Of a stretch of DNA of 64,000 nucleotides, positions 9,179 through 17,166 are shown in pieces; within the stretch, counting starts at the first letter, position 1, and the number at the start of each line of letters is the position of its first letter. A model generated the notes under the pieces. The model was given only the letters and a program-made list of their open reading frames with translations, was not told the DNA's origin and searched no databases. The stretch comes from Shewanella sp. 1CM18E (GTDB lineage Bacteria > Pseudomonadota > Gammaproteobacteria > Enterobacterales > Shewanellaceae): assembly GCF_023161665.1 (NCBI RefSeq), contig NZ_JALNTW010000020.1:16039-80038 (forward strand). The letters run 5' to 3'. A program made the translations under genes and the position numbers.

Positions 9179-9448
9179 ATTGTTTATTTATAATATTGAT
9201 AACGTTTAAGTTTAATTTCAAACTAGCTGTGTTTTTACTTAAAATTTATTCACTTTGATGAATTTACACATTTGTCGATATTGCTCGATATTATTGATAA
9301 ATAGCCAGTTAAGTAGGGGATATATTAAGGAACCTTTGCCTAAGCCGCATTTATTACTATTAGTCTTAAATGCCTCTTTCTCCGAAAAGGCTTCAATGTT
9401 ATAACTACACGCGAAAACCCTACACTTCTAATATTTAGGAAAGCCGTC

Positions 9449-10642
9449 ATGATATTTTCCCAGGTTGAACTGGCCCCAGCCGATCCAATTTTAGGCTTAA
9501 CAGATGCATTTAAAGCTGACGTTCGCGAAGAAAAAGTGAACTTAGGTGTTGGTATTTATAAAGATGAATCCGGCCAGACGCCTATCCTAAAATCAGTTAA
9601 GTTTGCTGAAGAAAAATTATTAGCGACTGAAAAAAGCAAAAGTTACTTAGGCATGGAAGGTGTTGAAGCTTACAACCGTGCTGTTCAGAGTTTATTGTTT
9701 GGTGCTGAGCATAGTGTTGTTACAGATAGCCGTGCATTAACTGCTCAAGCACCGGGCGGTACAGGTTCTTTACGCGTTGCAGCTGAATTTTTAGTCCGTC
9801 ACACTGATTCTAAAAAGATCTGGATCAGTAATCCAACTTGGGCAAACCATAACAATATTTTTAGCACCGCAGGCTTAGAAATCGCTGAATACACCTATTA
9901 TAAGGCCGAAACTCATTCTCTTGATTTCGATGCTATGGTTAGCGATTTAGAAACGGCGCAACAAGGTGATTTGGTGCTGCTACATGGTTGTTGTCATAAC
10001 CCAACAGGTATCGACTTAAATAACCAGCAATGGCAACAAATAGCTGAACTTTGTTTAGCTAAGGGCTTAGTGCCACTATTTGATTTTGCATACCAAGGTT
10101 TTGGTGCTGGCGTTGAAGAAGATGCACAAGGCTTACGAATTGTTGCCAATACAGTACCAGAGCTAATAGTTGCAAACTCATTCTCGAAAAACTTCGGTTT
10201 GTATAATGAGCGTATTGGAGCAGTAACGGTAGTTGGCTCAACTAGCCAAGAAACGGTTAACGCATTTAGTCAAATTAAGAGCACTATTCGCGCGTCATAT
10301 TCAAACCCACCAGCGCACGGTGCGTTAATTGTTAGCACCATCCTAGAAGATGCGGCGCTTAAACAATTATGGCATGACGAGCTGCAAGAGATGCGTGAGC
10401 GTATTGCTGAAATGCGTACACTGTTTGTTGAGTCACTAAAAGCTGCTGGTGTTACCCAGAACTTTGATTTTATTTCTAATCAAAACGGTATGTTTAGTTT
10501 TTCAGGCTTAAGCAAAGAGCAAGTAAACCGTCTACGTGATGAGTTTGCTGTTTATATTGTTGGCTCAGGTCGTATCAGTGTTGCAGGTATGACTAAGACT
10601 AATATGCCAGTGATTTGCGCAGCAATTGCCAAAGTGCTGTAA
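9449..10642 (+). CDS. Class I aspartate/aromatic-amino-acid aminotransferase
   Basis: 397 residues of the AspC/TyrB subgroup of PLP aminotransferases, which interconvert aspartate or aromatic amino acids with their 2-oxo acids using glutamate/2-oxoglutarate. Motifs seen: VNLGVGIYKDESG near the N-terminus, HGCCHNPTGID, FDFAYQGF and the Schiff-base lysine in NSFSKNFGLYNER near residue 250. It starts at ATG 9449 after TAGGAAAG. The 330 bp upstream contains the serS terminator and otherwise AT-rich sequence in which I see no TyrR box or riboswitch. Whether it is AspC or TyrB cannot be decided from the sequence. Confidence 0.92.
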   Translation: MIFSQVELAPADPILGLTDAFKADVREEKVNLGVGIYKDESGQTPILKSVKFAEEKLLATEKSKSYLGMEGVEAYNRAVQSLLFGAEHSVVTDSRALTAQAPGGTGSLRVAAEFLVRHTDSKKIWISNPTWANHNNIFSTAGLEIAEYTYYKAETHSLDFDAMVSDLETAQQGDLVLLHGCCHNPTGIDLNNQQWQQIAELCLAKGLVPLFDFAYQGFGAGVEEDAQGLRIVANTVPELIVANSFSKNFGLYNERIGAVTVVGSTSQETVNAFSQIKSTIRASYSNPPAHGALIVSTILEDAALKQLWHDELQEMRERIAEMRTLFVESLKAAGVTQNFDFISNQNGMFSFSGLSKEQVNRLRDEFAVYIVGSGRISVAGMTKTNMPVICAAIAKVL

Positions 10643-10660
10643 GTTACTCGCTAAACTCAA

Positions 10661-10684
10661 AAAGGACCTAAGGGTCCTTTTTTG
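10661..10684 (+). terminator. Rho-independent terminator after the aminotransferase gene
   Basis: AAAGGACC (10661-10668), loop TAAG, GGTCCTTT (10673-10680), then TTT. It sits between convergent genes. Confidence 0.88.
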
Positions 10685-10721
10685 TCATTTGTAACCTCAA
10701 CGATTGTTGCTTCAGCGTAAG

Positions 10722-11648
10722 TTAAGCTGATTCAATATTCGCGTCGGCTAAGCAAGCATTCTGACTAACCATATAAGATAAAGCGTCAGCGAGTGCTTGT
10801 CGGTCGTGTAAGCCTATATGATGGCTGCTTCTTAACGGATAGTAGCTGACATTTCCATCTTGGTAAGAGTGCTCACCATGACACAAAATTTGGTCAATTA
10901 TCTTGAGACCAAGCACTTGATGGCACCAACTGATTTTTTGCGCCAAACTGCAATCTGCGATAGGAGAGGGTTCTTTTGTTAAGTTGTCGATTAAAATGAC
11001 TTCGGCGTTAGACTGCGCCAATGCATTAGCTATTCTAGGTAATAGTAGTGGCGGCATGACACTCGTTAAGAAGCTACCAGGCCCCAATATAATGAGCTCT
11101 GCTGATTTTATCGCTTCGCAGGCTTCATTAGTGGCTTCGACTTGAGGATCGAGCGAAAGCGCAATAGGTGTATCCTGCATTTTATCAACGTTGGTCTCGC
11201 CAAATACGCTTTTACCACAGGCTTGCATTGCTACAAGATGGGTTGGCTCCTCAGACATAGGGATAAGGCGCGTATCAATATTTAAAAAGGTTCTTACCAA
11301 GTTAACTGCATCTAAAGGACGAACGCATAGCTCGTCGAGCGCCATTAACATTAAATTGCCAAGGTTATGGCCGGTTAATTCACTTTCACCGTTAAAGCGG
11401 TATTCAAATAGCAGCGAGCCAATCGATGGTCGTCTTGCTAACTGAGTTAAGCAGTTACGTAGGTCTCCCCATGCGATACAATCTTTTTCCGCACGAAGAC
11501 GACCAGTAGAGCCACCGTTATCTGTAGTCGTTACTATCCCTGTAAGCTTTGGGCCTAAAAATGATAATGCTGAGAGAACTCGGCCAAGACCATGTCCGCC
11601 ACCTATGGCTACCACATGATTGTATTGATTCAGCCTATTTGATTTCAT
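10722..11648 (-). CDS. YvcK/CofD-like gluconeogenesis factor
   Basis: 308 residues. YvcK proteins bind UDP-sugars and influence cell shape and carbon metabolism, and share the CofD fold. The nucleotide-binding loop GGGHGLGRVLSAL and TTTDNGGSTGRLR are at the N-terminus, and GPGSFLTSVMPPLL lies in the middle. I start at ATG 11648 because AGGAGA stands 9-10 bases before it. A start about 30 codons further upstream would add an unlikely stretch (FGYSGRRPP). It is convergent with the aminotransferase and divergent from bax. Confidence 0.9.
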   Translation of the reverse strand: MKSNRLNQYNHVVAIGGGHGLGRVLSALSFLGPKLTGIVTTTDNGGSTGRLRAEKDCIAWGDLRNCLTQLARRPSIGSLLFEYRFNGESELTGHNLGNLMLMALDELCVRPLDAVNLVRTFLNIDTRLIPMSEEPTHLVAMQACGKSVFGETNVDKMQDTPIALSLDPQVEATNEACEAIKSAELIILGPGSFLTSVMPPLLLPRIANALAQSNAEVILIDNLTKEPSPIADCSLAQKISWCHQVLGLKIIDQILCHGEHSYQDGNVSYYPLRSSHHIGLHDRQALADALSYMVSQNACLADANIESA

Positions 11649-11807
11649 TGCAGGGGGTCTCCTTCCTGAATACCCAAAATAATGAGTTAAAAACGAATTA
11701 TACATAAATTCGCAAATATTTTCGCGATGTATTATCAAGGCTAGCTAGCATATAATGGCAAAAAGCTTTAAATCACGTATTGCATTCAATTCGATAAAGG
11801 AGAATGA

Positions 11808-12635
11808 GTGAAAACAGGCAAAATTGGTCTATTTACCATCGCAATAGGGCTAGTCATTGTGCTATTCCTTTGGATCAAAATAGTTTTTATTCCGTCAGAA
11901 GACGAAAAGGTGCAACAGTTAGGTAAAGCAGTAAAAAATACTGCCGTGGCTAATGTTGTTCCTGACTTTGCTGCAATTAAAGTCGTTAGCGAAAAAAAGG
12001 CCGCTTTTTTTGATTTTTTAAGACCATCAATTAGACACCAAAATGCGGTTATTCAGGACGAACGCGACTTTCTAATCAACATTCGCAATCAAATTGTTAA
12101 CGCAAAAGAATTGACCGATGCAGATGAGTTCCGTTTACAGCAGATCTCAGAGAAGTATCAATACACATTAAGAAGTTTAACCTTGGCTAACATAGATACA
12201 TTGCTTGTTCGGGTTGATGTTATTCCTGAAGAAATGGTGCTTATCCAGGCAGCAAATGAAACGGGTTGGGGCACGTCACGATTTGCACGAGAAGGACTTA
12301 ACTTTTTTGGCCAATGGTGCTTTAGAAAAGGTTGTGGTTTAGTACCGCAATCCCGAACTCAAGGGTTATCTCACGAAGTCGCCTTATTTAAGACTGTTGA
12401 AGACTCAGTAGCTTCATATATGCGCAACTTAAATTCAAATGCTGCTTACTCGTTATTACGTTCAATTCGAGCTGATTTACGTGCACAAAACAAAACGCCA
12501 CGAGCACAAGATCTCGTATACGGACTAATTAATTACTCTGAGCGTCAAGAAGCTTACATTGATGAGCTACTTGAAATGCTACGCCAAAACCAACGATTTT
12601 TAGTGGATAACAATGAAAAAACAACTGCTGTTTAG
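11808..12635 (+). CDS. bax: Bax-like glucosaminidase-domain protein
   Basis: 275 residues with an N-terminal signal anchor (FTIAIGLVIVLFLWIKIVF). The C-terminal glucosaminidase-type fold has AANETGWGTSRFAREG, whose Glu is the expected catalytic acid, then NFFGQWCF and INYSERQEAYIDEL. This matches E. coli Bax, a presumed peptidoglycan hydrolase of the envelope. The start is GTG 11808 after AAAGGAG. The end overlaps the next gene by 23 bp, so the two are probably co-translated. The biological substrate is not established. Confidence 0.85.
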   Translation: MKTGKIGLFTIAIGLVIVLFLWIKIVFIPSEDEKVQQLGKAVKNTAVANVVPDFAAIKVVSEKKAAFFDFLRPSIRHQNAVIQDERDFLINIRNQIVNAKELTDADEFRLQQISEKYQYTLRSLTLANIDTLLVRVDVIPEEMVLIQAANETGWGTSRFAREGLNFFGQWCFRKGCGLVPQSRTQGLSHEVALFKTVEDSVASYMRNLNSNAAYSLLRSIRADLRAQNKTPRAQDLVYGLINYSERQEAYIDELLEMLRQNQRFLVDNNEKTTAV

Positions 12636-13236
12636 CTGTATTTTATTAGGCTTTGCTAGTGCAAGCCAAGCTGCGCCTATATCTCTTGAGTATCAAGGTT
12701 TTTATCAGCGCCTGAAACAAGTGAATAAAGGAAACTATCAACTGGTTGAACTTGCCTTTTCGGTTTCAAAAGCCAATGGCTGCCATGTCAACAGTGGCAC
12801 TATTACAACGGAAAAGGATTCATTTCCGTTAACGATCACCAAAGATCAGCGTCTATTCTTACCTTACGACAGCCAGCTTAAATCTGATCGCGCGCTCATT
12901 AACCTAGATGTGCAAGGGAGTGCTGATACCTGCGCTATTGCTATGCAGGTTCGAGCTAAAAATACTAAGCAGGAATATAGCCAAAGTGAGCTACAGCAGG
13001 TCGCTGCTGAAATGAATGCCTTACTTGACCGTATGCAAGGTTTTCCAATGCGTTATTTTGCTGCTGACATAGCAGGGTTAAATCTCGAGTTTGATGGCGA
13101 TGCAACTGTATATATCGATGATAAAGCGATCCCAGTTACGGGTACCTACCGCCTAACAACCAGTGAGTTAAACGGTTTATCACGCTTAAAAACATCGGTA
13201 CCTCCTAAGGTTATTAGCCCTTGGACTGCAAAGTAA
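12613..13236 (+). CDS. DUF2987 secreted protein
   Basis: 207 residues. A signal peptide ends near SASQA|APIS, so the product is periplasmic or exported. The body looks beta-rich and carries a Cys pair (C56, C99 approx). I recognise it as the DUF2987 family common in Shewanella and Vibrio next to bax; no function is known. Its start lies within the bax reading frame, which suggests coupling to cell-wall hydrolase expression. A terminator follows. Confidence 0.8.
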   Translation: MKKQLLFSCILLGFASASQAAPISLEYQGFYQRLKQVNKGNYQLVELAFSVSKANGCHVNSGTITTEKDSFPLTITKDQRLFLPYDSQLKSDRALINLDVQGSADTCAIAMQVRAKNTKQEYSQSELQQVAAEMNALLDRMQGFPMRYFAADIAGLNLEFDGDATVYIDDKAIPVTGTYRLTTSELNGLSRLKTSVPPKVISPWTAK

Positions 13237-13263
13237 TTTTTCAGTTCTAATCGTGAGTTAACA

Positions 13264-13303
13264 AAAAGCCCTGTAAGGCATATAGCTTTGCAGGGCTTTT
13301 TTA
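13264..13303 (+). terminator. Rho-independent terminator after the bax operon
   Basis: AAAAGCCCTG (13264-13273) pairs with CAGGGCTTTT (13291-13300) and is followed by TT; the loop is 17 nt. Confidence 0.85.
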
Positions 13304-13387
13304 TTATTTGAGTTAGTGCAATTAAACAGGTATCTGTTAGATTTCAAACGCTAAAATATGAAACACATACTCAATTAAAAGTAGCGC

Positions 13388-14323
13388 TTAGTCTGGCGTA
13401 TAAGTGCTGACTACATCAATGCGTGAAGCCGCATCTAAGTTAATGTGGCCATTGTTGGCTACATCGACAAAATCAAAAGCAGGCAAGTCTGATTCTGCTA
13501 CATCACCACGCATAGGCGCATCAGGATCGCGTTGCAATGCTAAGAAGTCAAATTGCTCGCGGTCAACACCTTGTGACGGTGAGGTATTCTGCATTGCGGT
13601 AAAGATGGTTTCAATACGACCTGGGTGCTGCCTATCCCACTGCACAAGCATATCTTTAACTGCAGCACGTTTTAGGTTTTCTTGAGAACCACATAAGTTA
13701 CACGGAATAATAGGGAAGCCTTTTAAACCTGCGTATTCAGCAATATCTTTTTCGCGGCAATAAGCTAATGGACGGATCACCATGTTTGCGCCATCATCAG
13801 ACAATAGCTTAGGAGGCATTGCTTTCATTTTGCCAGCGAAAAACATGTTGAGGAACATGGTTTCGATAATGTCGTCTCTATGGTGGCCTAATGCAATTTT
13901 AGTGGCGCCAATTTTTTGTGCGAAACCATAAAGCGTACCACGACGTAGACGTGAGCATAATGAACAAGTCGTTTTGCCTTCAGGGATCTTCTCTTTAACG
14001 ATAGAGTAAGTATCTTTTTCAAGAATATGGTATGCAACGCCTAGTGTGTCTAAGTATGCAGGCAAAATGTCTTCAGGAAAACCAGGTTGCTTTTGATCTA
14101 GGTTAACCGCAACAATTTCAAATTGGATTGGTGCACGTTTCTGAAGATTCAACAGAATATCAAGCATGGCGTAACTATCTTTACCGCCTGACAGACAGCA
14201 CATAACACGATCGCCATTTTCAATCATGTTGTAATCACCAATTGCACGACCCACTTCAGCGCGTAAACGCTTCTGTAGTTTTGACATGCGGGTTACTTGT
14301 TTTGGAGTTAATTCTTCGGACAT
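13388..14323 (-). CDS. ttcA: tRNA 2-thiocytidine(32) synthetase TtcA
   Basis: 311 residues. TtcA inserts sulfur at C32 of certain tRNAs using an Fe-S cluster and ATP. The PP-loop SGGKDSYAMLD is near residue 45, followed by the paired cysteine motifs CSLC (TTCSLCSRLRRGTLYGF) and CNLC (IPCNLCGSQENLKRA). GHHRDDIIET is the usual middle motif. The ATG at 14323 comes directly after the seven Ts of a terminator-type hairpin and has no Shine-Dalgarno sequence. A start at codon 13 (MSKLQ) would leave the hairpin in the leader but also lacks an SD. uspE lies upstream on the same strand. Confidence 0.95.
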   Translation of the reverse strand: MSEELTPKQVTRMSKLQKRLRAEVGRAIGDYNMIENGDRVMCCLSGGKDSYAMLDILLNLQKRAPIQFEIVAVNLDQKQPGFPEDILPAYLDTLGVAYHILEKDTYSIVKEKIPEGKTTCSLCSRLRRGTLYGFAQKIGATKIALGHHRDDIIETMFLNMFFAGKMKAMPPKLLSDDGANMVIRPLAYCREKDIAEYAGLKGFPIIPCNLCGSQENLKRAAVKDMLVQWDRQHPGRIETIFTAMQNTSPSQGVDREQFDFLALQRDPDAPMRGDVAESDLPAFDFVDVANNGHINLDAASRIDVVSTYTPD

Positions 14324-14361
14324 AAAAAAACGCGCCTAGTACACAATAGTTCAGGGCGCGT
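14324..14361 (-). terminator. Terminator-type hairpin fused to the ttcA start codon
   Basis: On the minus strand ACGCGCC (from 14361) pairs with GGCGCGT (to 14330) across an 18-nt loop. The stem runs straight into TTTTTTT and then the ttcA ATG (14323-14321). By position it ends uspE (stop at 14404). If ttcA has no promoter inside this segment, the hairpin must be a leader attenuator or be read through. Confidence 0.8.
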
Positions 14362-14403
14362 ATTATTCCAGCTTAATGGGCTTTGGTAAAGCCTAGAAAG
14401 TGG

Positions 14404-15336
14404 TTATAGCTCTTCTAATGGCGATTTATAGCCATCTGGCTTTATCGCAAGTAGGTCGCAGTTAATGCTATCAATTACATGTTCAGCTGTATTGCCGATT
14501 AATGCTGCTGAAAGGCCTGTGCGACCAATCGTACCTAAAATCACTAATTCAGCATCGAGCTTAGCGGCGAGATCGGGAATGACATCTTCAGGTAAACCTT
14601 CTTTCACATGGCAATTTTCAACGGCAATGCCATAAGCATTAGCAAGGTAGTTAATCCTTTCTTCATGCTGTAAGCGAATGGTTTCACTATAAGTGTGTGC
14701 GTCGAAATCTGGTAGTTCGATAGCTAAATTAACCGGAGTACCAGGATAGCCATTAACGAGGTGAACTTGAGCATCGAATTGTTTGGCAAGTTTAAGCGCA
14801 TGTGCAACGATTTTGCCATTGAGGGATTCGTTTGCGTCATCTTCAGCACTAACATTGACGGCACAAACAATTTTACCTGCTACAGGCCAGTCGTGCTCTT
14901 TAACTAACAACACTGGGATAGGAGCTTTGCGCATAAGATGCCAATCGGTTGGCGTAAAGATCACTGATTTAAGTTTGTCGTGTTCATGGGTGCTTTTAAC
15001 AATAAGGTCAAACTCATTGTCTATGGCAAACTTAATGATGCTTTCGAAAGGGCGGTTATGCCAAATAACCTCAAGATTTATGACTACACCGTCTTTGGTA
15101 TAGGGTTTTACAATGTCTGCAAGCCAAGCTTTACGTTGATTAACCACGCCTTCGCGCATGGCTTCACGCTCTTGACCAGACAGAATTGACGTCATTTCAT
15201 ATGAGAAATCAAAAATGGATAGAAAGACCGTGATTTGGGCTTGGCTTTCAGTCGCCAATTCAACGGCTCTAGCAAGAGCCGCTTGTTTTTCTGTCGTAGG
15301 ATCGACAACCACAAGGAGTTTTTGATAATCCATCAT
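14404..15336 (-). CDS. uspE: Universal stress protein UspE
   Basis: 310 residues made of two tandem Usp domains. UspE is a cytoplasmic stress protein linked to anaerobic and stationary-phase survival. DFSYEMT, VIWHNRPFE and FTPTDWHLMRKAPIPVLLVK mark domain 1. The second domain ends with GTIGRTGLSAALIGNTAEHVID, which carries the G-x-x-G nucleotide-binding pattern. AAGGA stands before the first of two adjacent ATGs. The gene lies between fnr and ttcA, and an FNR-like half-conserved palindrome is just upstream (15395-15408). Confidence 0.93.
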   Translation of the reverse strand: MMDYQKLLVVVDPTTEKQAALARAVELATESQAQITVFLSIFDFSYEMTSILSGQEREAMREGVVNQRKAWLADIVKPYTKDGVVINLEVIWHNRPFESIIKFAIDNEFDLIVKSTHEHDKLKSVIFTPTDWHLMRKAPIPVLLVKEHDWPVAGKIVCAVNVSAEDDANESLNGKIVAHALKLAKQFDAQVHLVNGYPGTPVNLAIELPDFDAHTYSETIRLQHEERINYLANAYGIAVENCHVKEGLPEDVIPDLAAKLDAELVILGTIGRTGLSAALIGNTAEHVIDSINCDLLAIKPDGYKSPLEEL

Positions 15337-15394
15337 AACGGGTCCTTATCTAATATCGTCTAGTTTCATCTTGCACCAATAAGATGAATTTGTA

Positions 15395-15408
15395 TTGTTT
15401 TAGATCAA
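15395..15408. promoter_or_regulatory. Candidate FNR/EtrA box upstream of uspE
   Basis: TTGTTTTAGATCAA matches the TTGAT-N4-ATCAA consensus except in the third-to-fifth bases of the left half. It lies 59 bp before the uspE start and 20 bp after the fnr stop. The right half is perfect. Confidence 0.5.
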
Positions 15409-15427
15409 GCGGTTGGCCGAATAATTT

Positions 15428-16180
15428 CTATCTTGCGATATTGCTGTTACCAGATAGTTCGCTTAAGGCGTCAATATCTAAAATGGTGATATATTTACCT
15501 TTAACTTCAATTAGTTCAGCTTTTTGAAAGCGGCCGAGTAAACGACTAATGGTTTCAACTGTAAGGCCTAGATAATTACCGATATCACCACGAGTCATAG
15601 TCAGTCTAAACTCTCTTGGTGAAAAACCGCGGCTACCGAATCGCTTAGCGAGATTGCTAATAAATGCGGCAAGTCTTTCTTCTGCATTCTTTTTACTGAG
15701 TAATAAAATCATCTCTTGATCACTTTGGATCTCGTTACTCATTAAACGCATTATTTGTTGTCTAAGCTTAGGCATTTTACCTGTAAGCTCATCTAACGTA
15801 GTGTAAGGAATTTCGCATACCATTGAGGTTTCAAGCGCTTGTGCAAAGCTTTGGTGAAACTGTGAATGAATGCCGTCAAAACCGATAACATCACCAGCTA
15901 AATGAAAACCTGTGATTTGTTCATCGCCTTGTTCGGTAATGGTATAGCTTTTGATTGTGCCAGAACGAATAGCAAACAAAGACTTAAGTGGGTCGCCAGA
16001 TTTGAAAATAGGCTCGCCTTTTTGAACGGGTTTTTTACGCTCAATGATCTCGTCAAGCTGATCTAATTCATTAGAGTTCAGCGTAAACGGAATACAAAGT
16101 GTACCCATACTGCAATCATGACAATGAATCGCGCATCCTGAAGCCATTTGGCGACGATTCTTGTTGTTATCTGCTGACAT
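15428..16180 (-). CDS. etrA: FNR/EtrA anaerobic transcription regulator
   Basis: 250 residues, the length of E. coli Fnr. It is an oxygen-sensing CRP-family regulator with a 4Fe-4S cluster. The N-terminal cysteines are in CAIHCHDCSMGTLC and the internal Cys is in MVCEIPY. A cyclic-nucleotide-binding beta-roll and a C-terminal HTH follow; the HTH contains LGLTVETISRLLGRFQ with the E-x-x-S-R recognition residues of FNR. I start at ATG 16180 after GAGAGAG rather than at the TTG four codons upstream. It stands between uspE and the cbb3 assembly genes, the known Shewanella etrA neighbourhood. Confidence 0.95.
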   Translation of the reverse strand: MSADNNKNRRQMASGCAIHCHDCSMGTLCIPFTLNSNELDQLDEIIERKKPVQKGEPIFKSGDPLKSLFAIRSGTIKSYTITEQGDEQITGFHLAGDVIGFDGIHSQFHQSFAQALETSMVCEIPYTTLDELTGKMPKLRQQIMRLMSNEIQSDQEMILLLSKKNAEERLAAFISNLAKRFGSRGFSPREFRLTMTRGDIGNYLGLTVETISRLLGRFQKAELIEVKGKYITILDIDALSELSGNSNIAR

Positions 16181-16237
16181 TGTCTCTCTCAATTTTGACT
16201 GTTCATCTACTATGGTAAACTAATTTGATATTTGGAG

Positions 16238-16930
16238 CTAGCTAAGCTGGCCGATAGCAACGTACAAGGTTTGTATGCCAAATGCGATAAGAGCAAGACC
16301 GCTTATCATTCGTACTGCTTTTTTCTGCACTAAACGGCTAAAGCTGCTCGCTGCAATACCAGCACTTAGTAGTGCTGGTAAAGTACCTACACCAAAGGCC
16401 AACATAATAAGCGCGCCATCTGTAGCATTTCCAGCCGCAACAGACCAGGTTAACATGCTATAAACCAGCCCACAGGGTAACCAGCCCCATAAACCGCCAG
16501 CGATAAAAGCATGGCTGCGATTTTTTATCGGTATAAAACGATTTGCGATTGGCGATATAAAGCGCCAAAGCCATTTGCCTGCGCGTTCTATCTGTACAAC
16601 GCCGGCCCAGATTTGTGCAATATAAAGCCCGGTGATTATCATCATTACGCCGGCAAAAACGCGCAGCACAAGCAGATAAATATCAGCATTAAACATCAAA
16701 CCTAATGCACTGGTGCTTGCACCGACTAAGGCGCCGGCTGCTGTATAACTTAATATACGGCCGCTGTTATAACTCAGTAAGTAGCCCAGTTGATTGACTA
16801 ACGCATTGCCGGTTTGCTGCTTTGGCAGGTTTGCTGACAGCGCCCCAACTAAACCGCCGCACATACCAATACAATGGCCAGCGCCCATCAAGCCAACGAT
16901 TAGTGCACCAATTAAACTGTAATCATCCAC
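16238..16930 (-). CDS. SafE/TauE-type membrane protein linked to cbb3 oxidase assembly
   Basis: 230 residues with about six hydrophobic segments. The N-terminus carries the metal-ligand-like motif GAGHCIGMCGGLVGAL and the middle has GLWGWLPCGLVYSML. It belongs to the sulfite exporter TauE/SafE-like (DsbD_2) family that recurs beside ccoS and is thought to help copper handling or cytochrome maturation. It begins with GTG at 16930 overlapping the ccoS stop by one base (TAGTG). The substrate is unproven. Confidence 0.85.
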   Translation of the reverse strand: MDDYSLIGALIVGLMGAGHCIGMCGGLVGALSANLPKQQTGNALVNQLGYLLSYNSGRILSYTAAGALVGASTSALGLMFNADIYLLVLRVFAGVMMIITGLYIAQIWAGVVQIERAGKWLWRFISPIANRFIPIKNRSHAFIAGGLWGWLPCGLVYSMLTWSVAAGNATDGALIMLAFGVGTLPALLSAGIAASSFSRLVQKKAVRMISGLALIAFGIQTLYVAIGQLS

Positions 16931-17166
16931 TAATCGTTACTCGGGCTTGATGGATTATTGTTGTTATCTTTTGTTTGGGCCGCGTTTGATGCTGAGTTTT
17001 TAGCCCCGGCTATATCGCTACCGGCTTTATCATCTTCAAACAAAATAGAAACACTTTGCTTTTCAAGATCATCAAACTGATCTGATTTTACCGCCCAGAA
17101 GAAAATGCCCACAGCGACCAACACAAAAATCATCGCGATTGGGATTAGTACATAGATAATGCTCAT
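16930..17166 (-). CDS. ccoS: Cbb3 oxidase maturation protein CcoS
   Basis: 78 residues: one N-terminal transmembrane helix (IIYVLIPIAMIFVLVAVGIFFWAV) followed directly by the CcoS signature KSDQFDDLEKQ and a hydrophilic Asn/Ser-rich tail. CcoS is needed for cofactor insertion into the cbb3 oxidase. It overlaps ccoI by 4 bp (ATGA), so the two are translationally coupled. Confidence 0.93.
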   Translation of the reverse strand: MSIIYVLIPIAMIFVLVAVGIFFWAVKSDQFDDLEKQSVSILFEDDKAGSDIAGAKNSASNAAQTKDNNNNPSSPSND

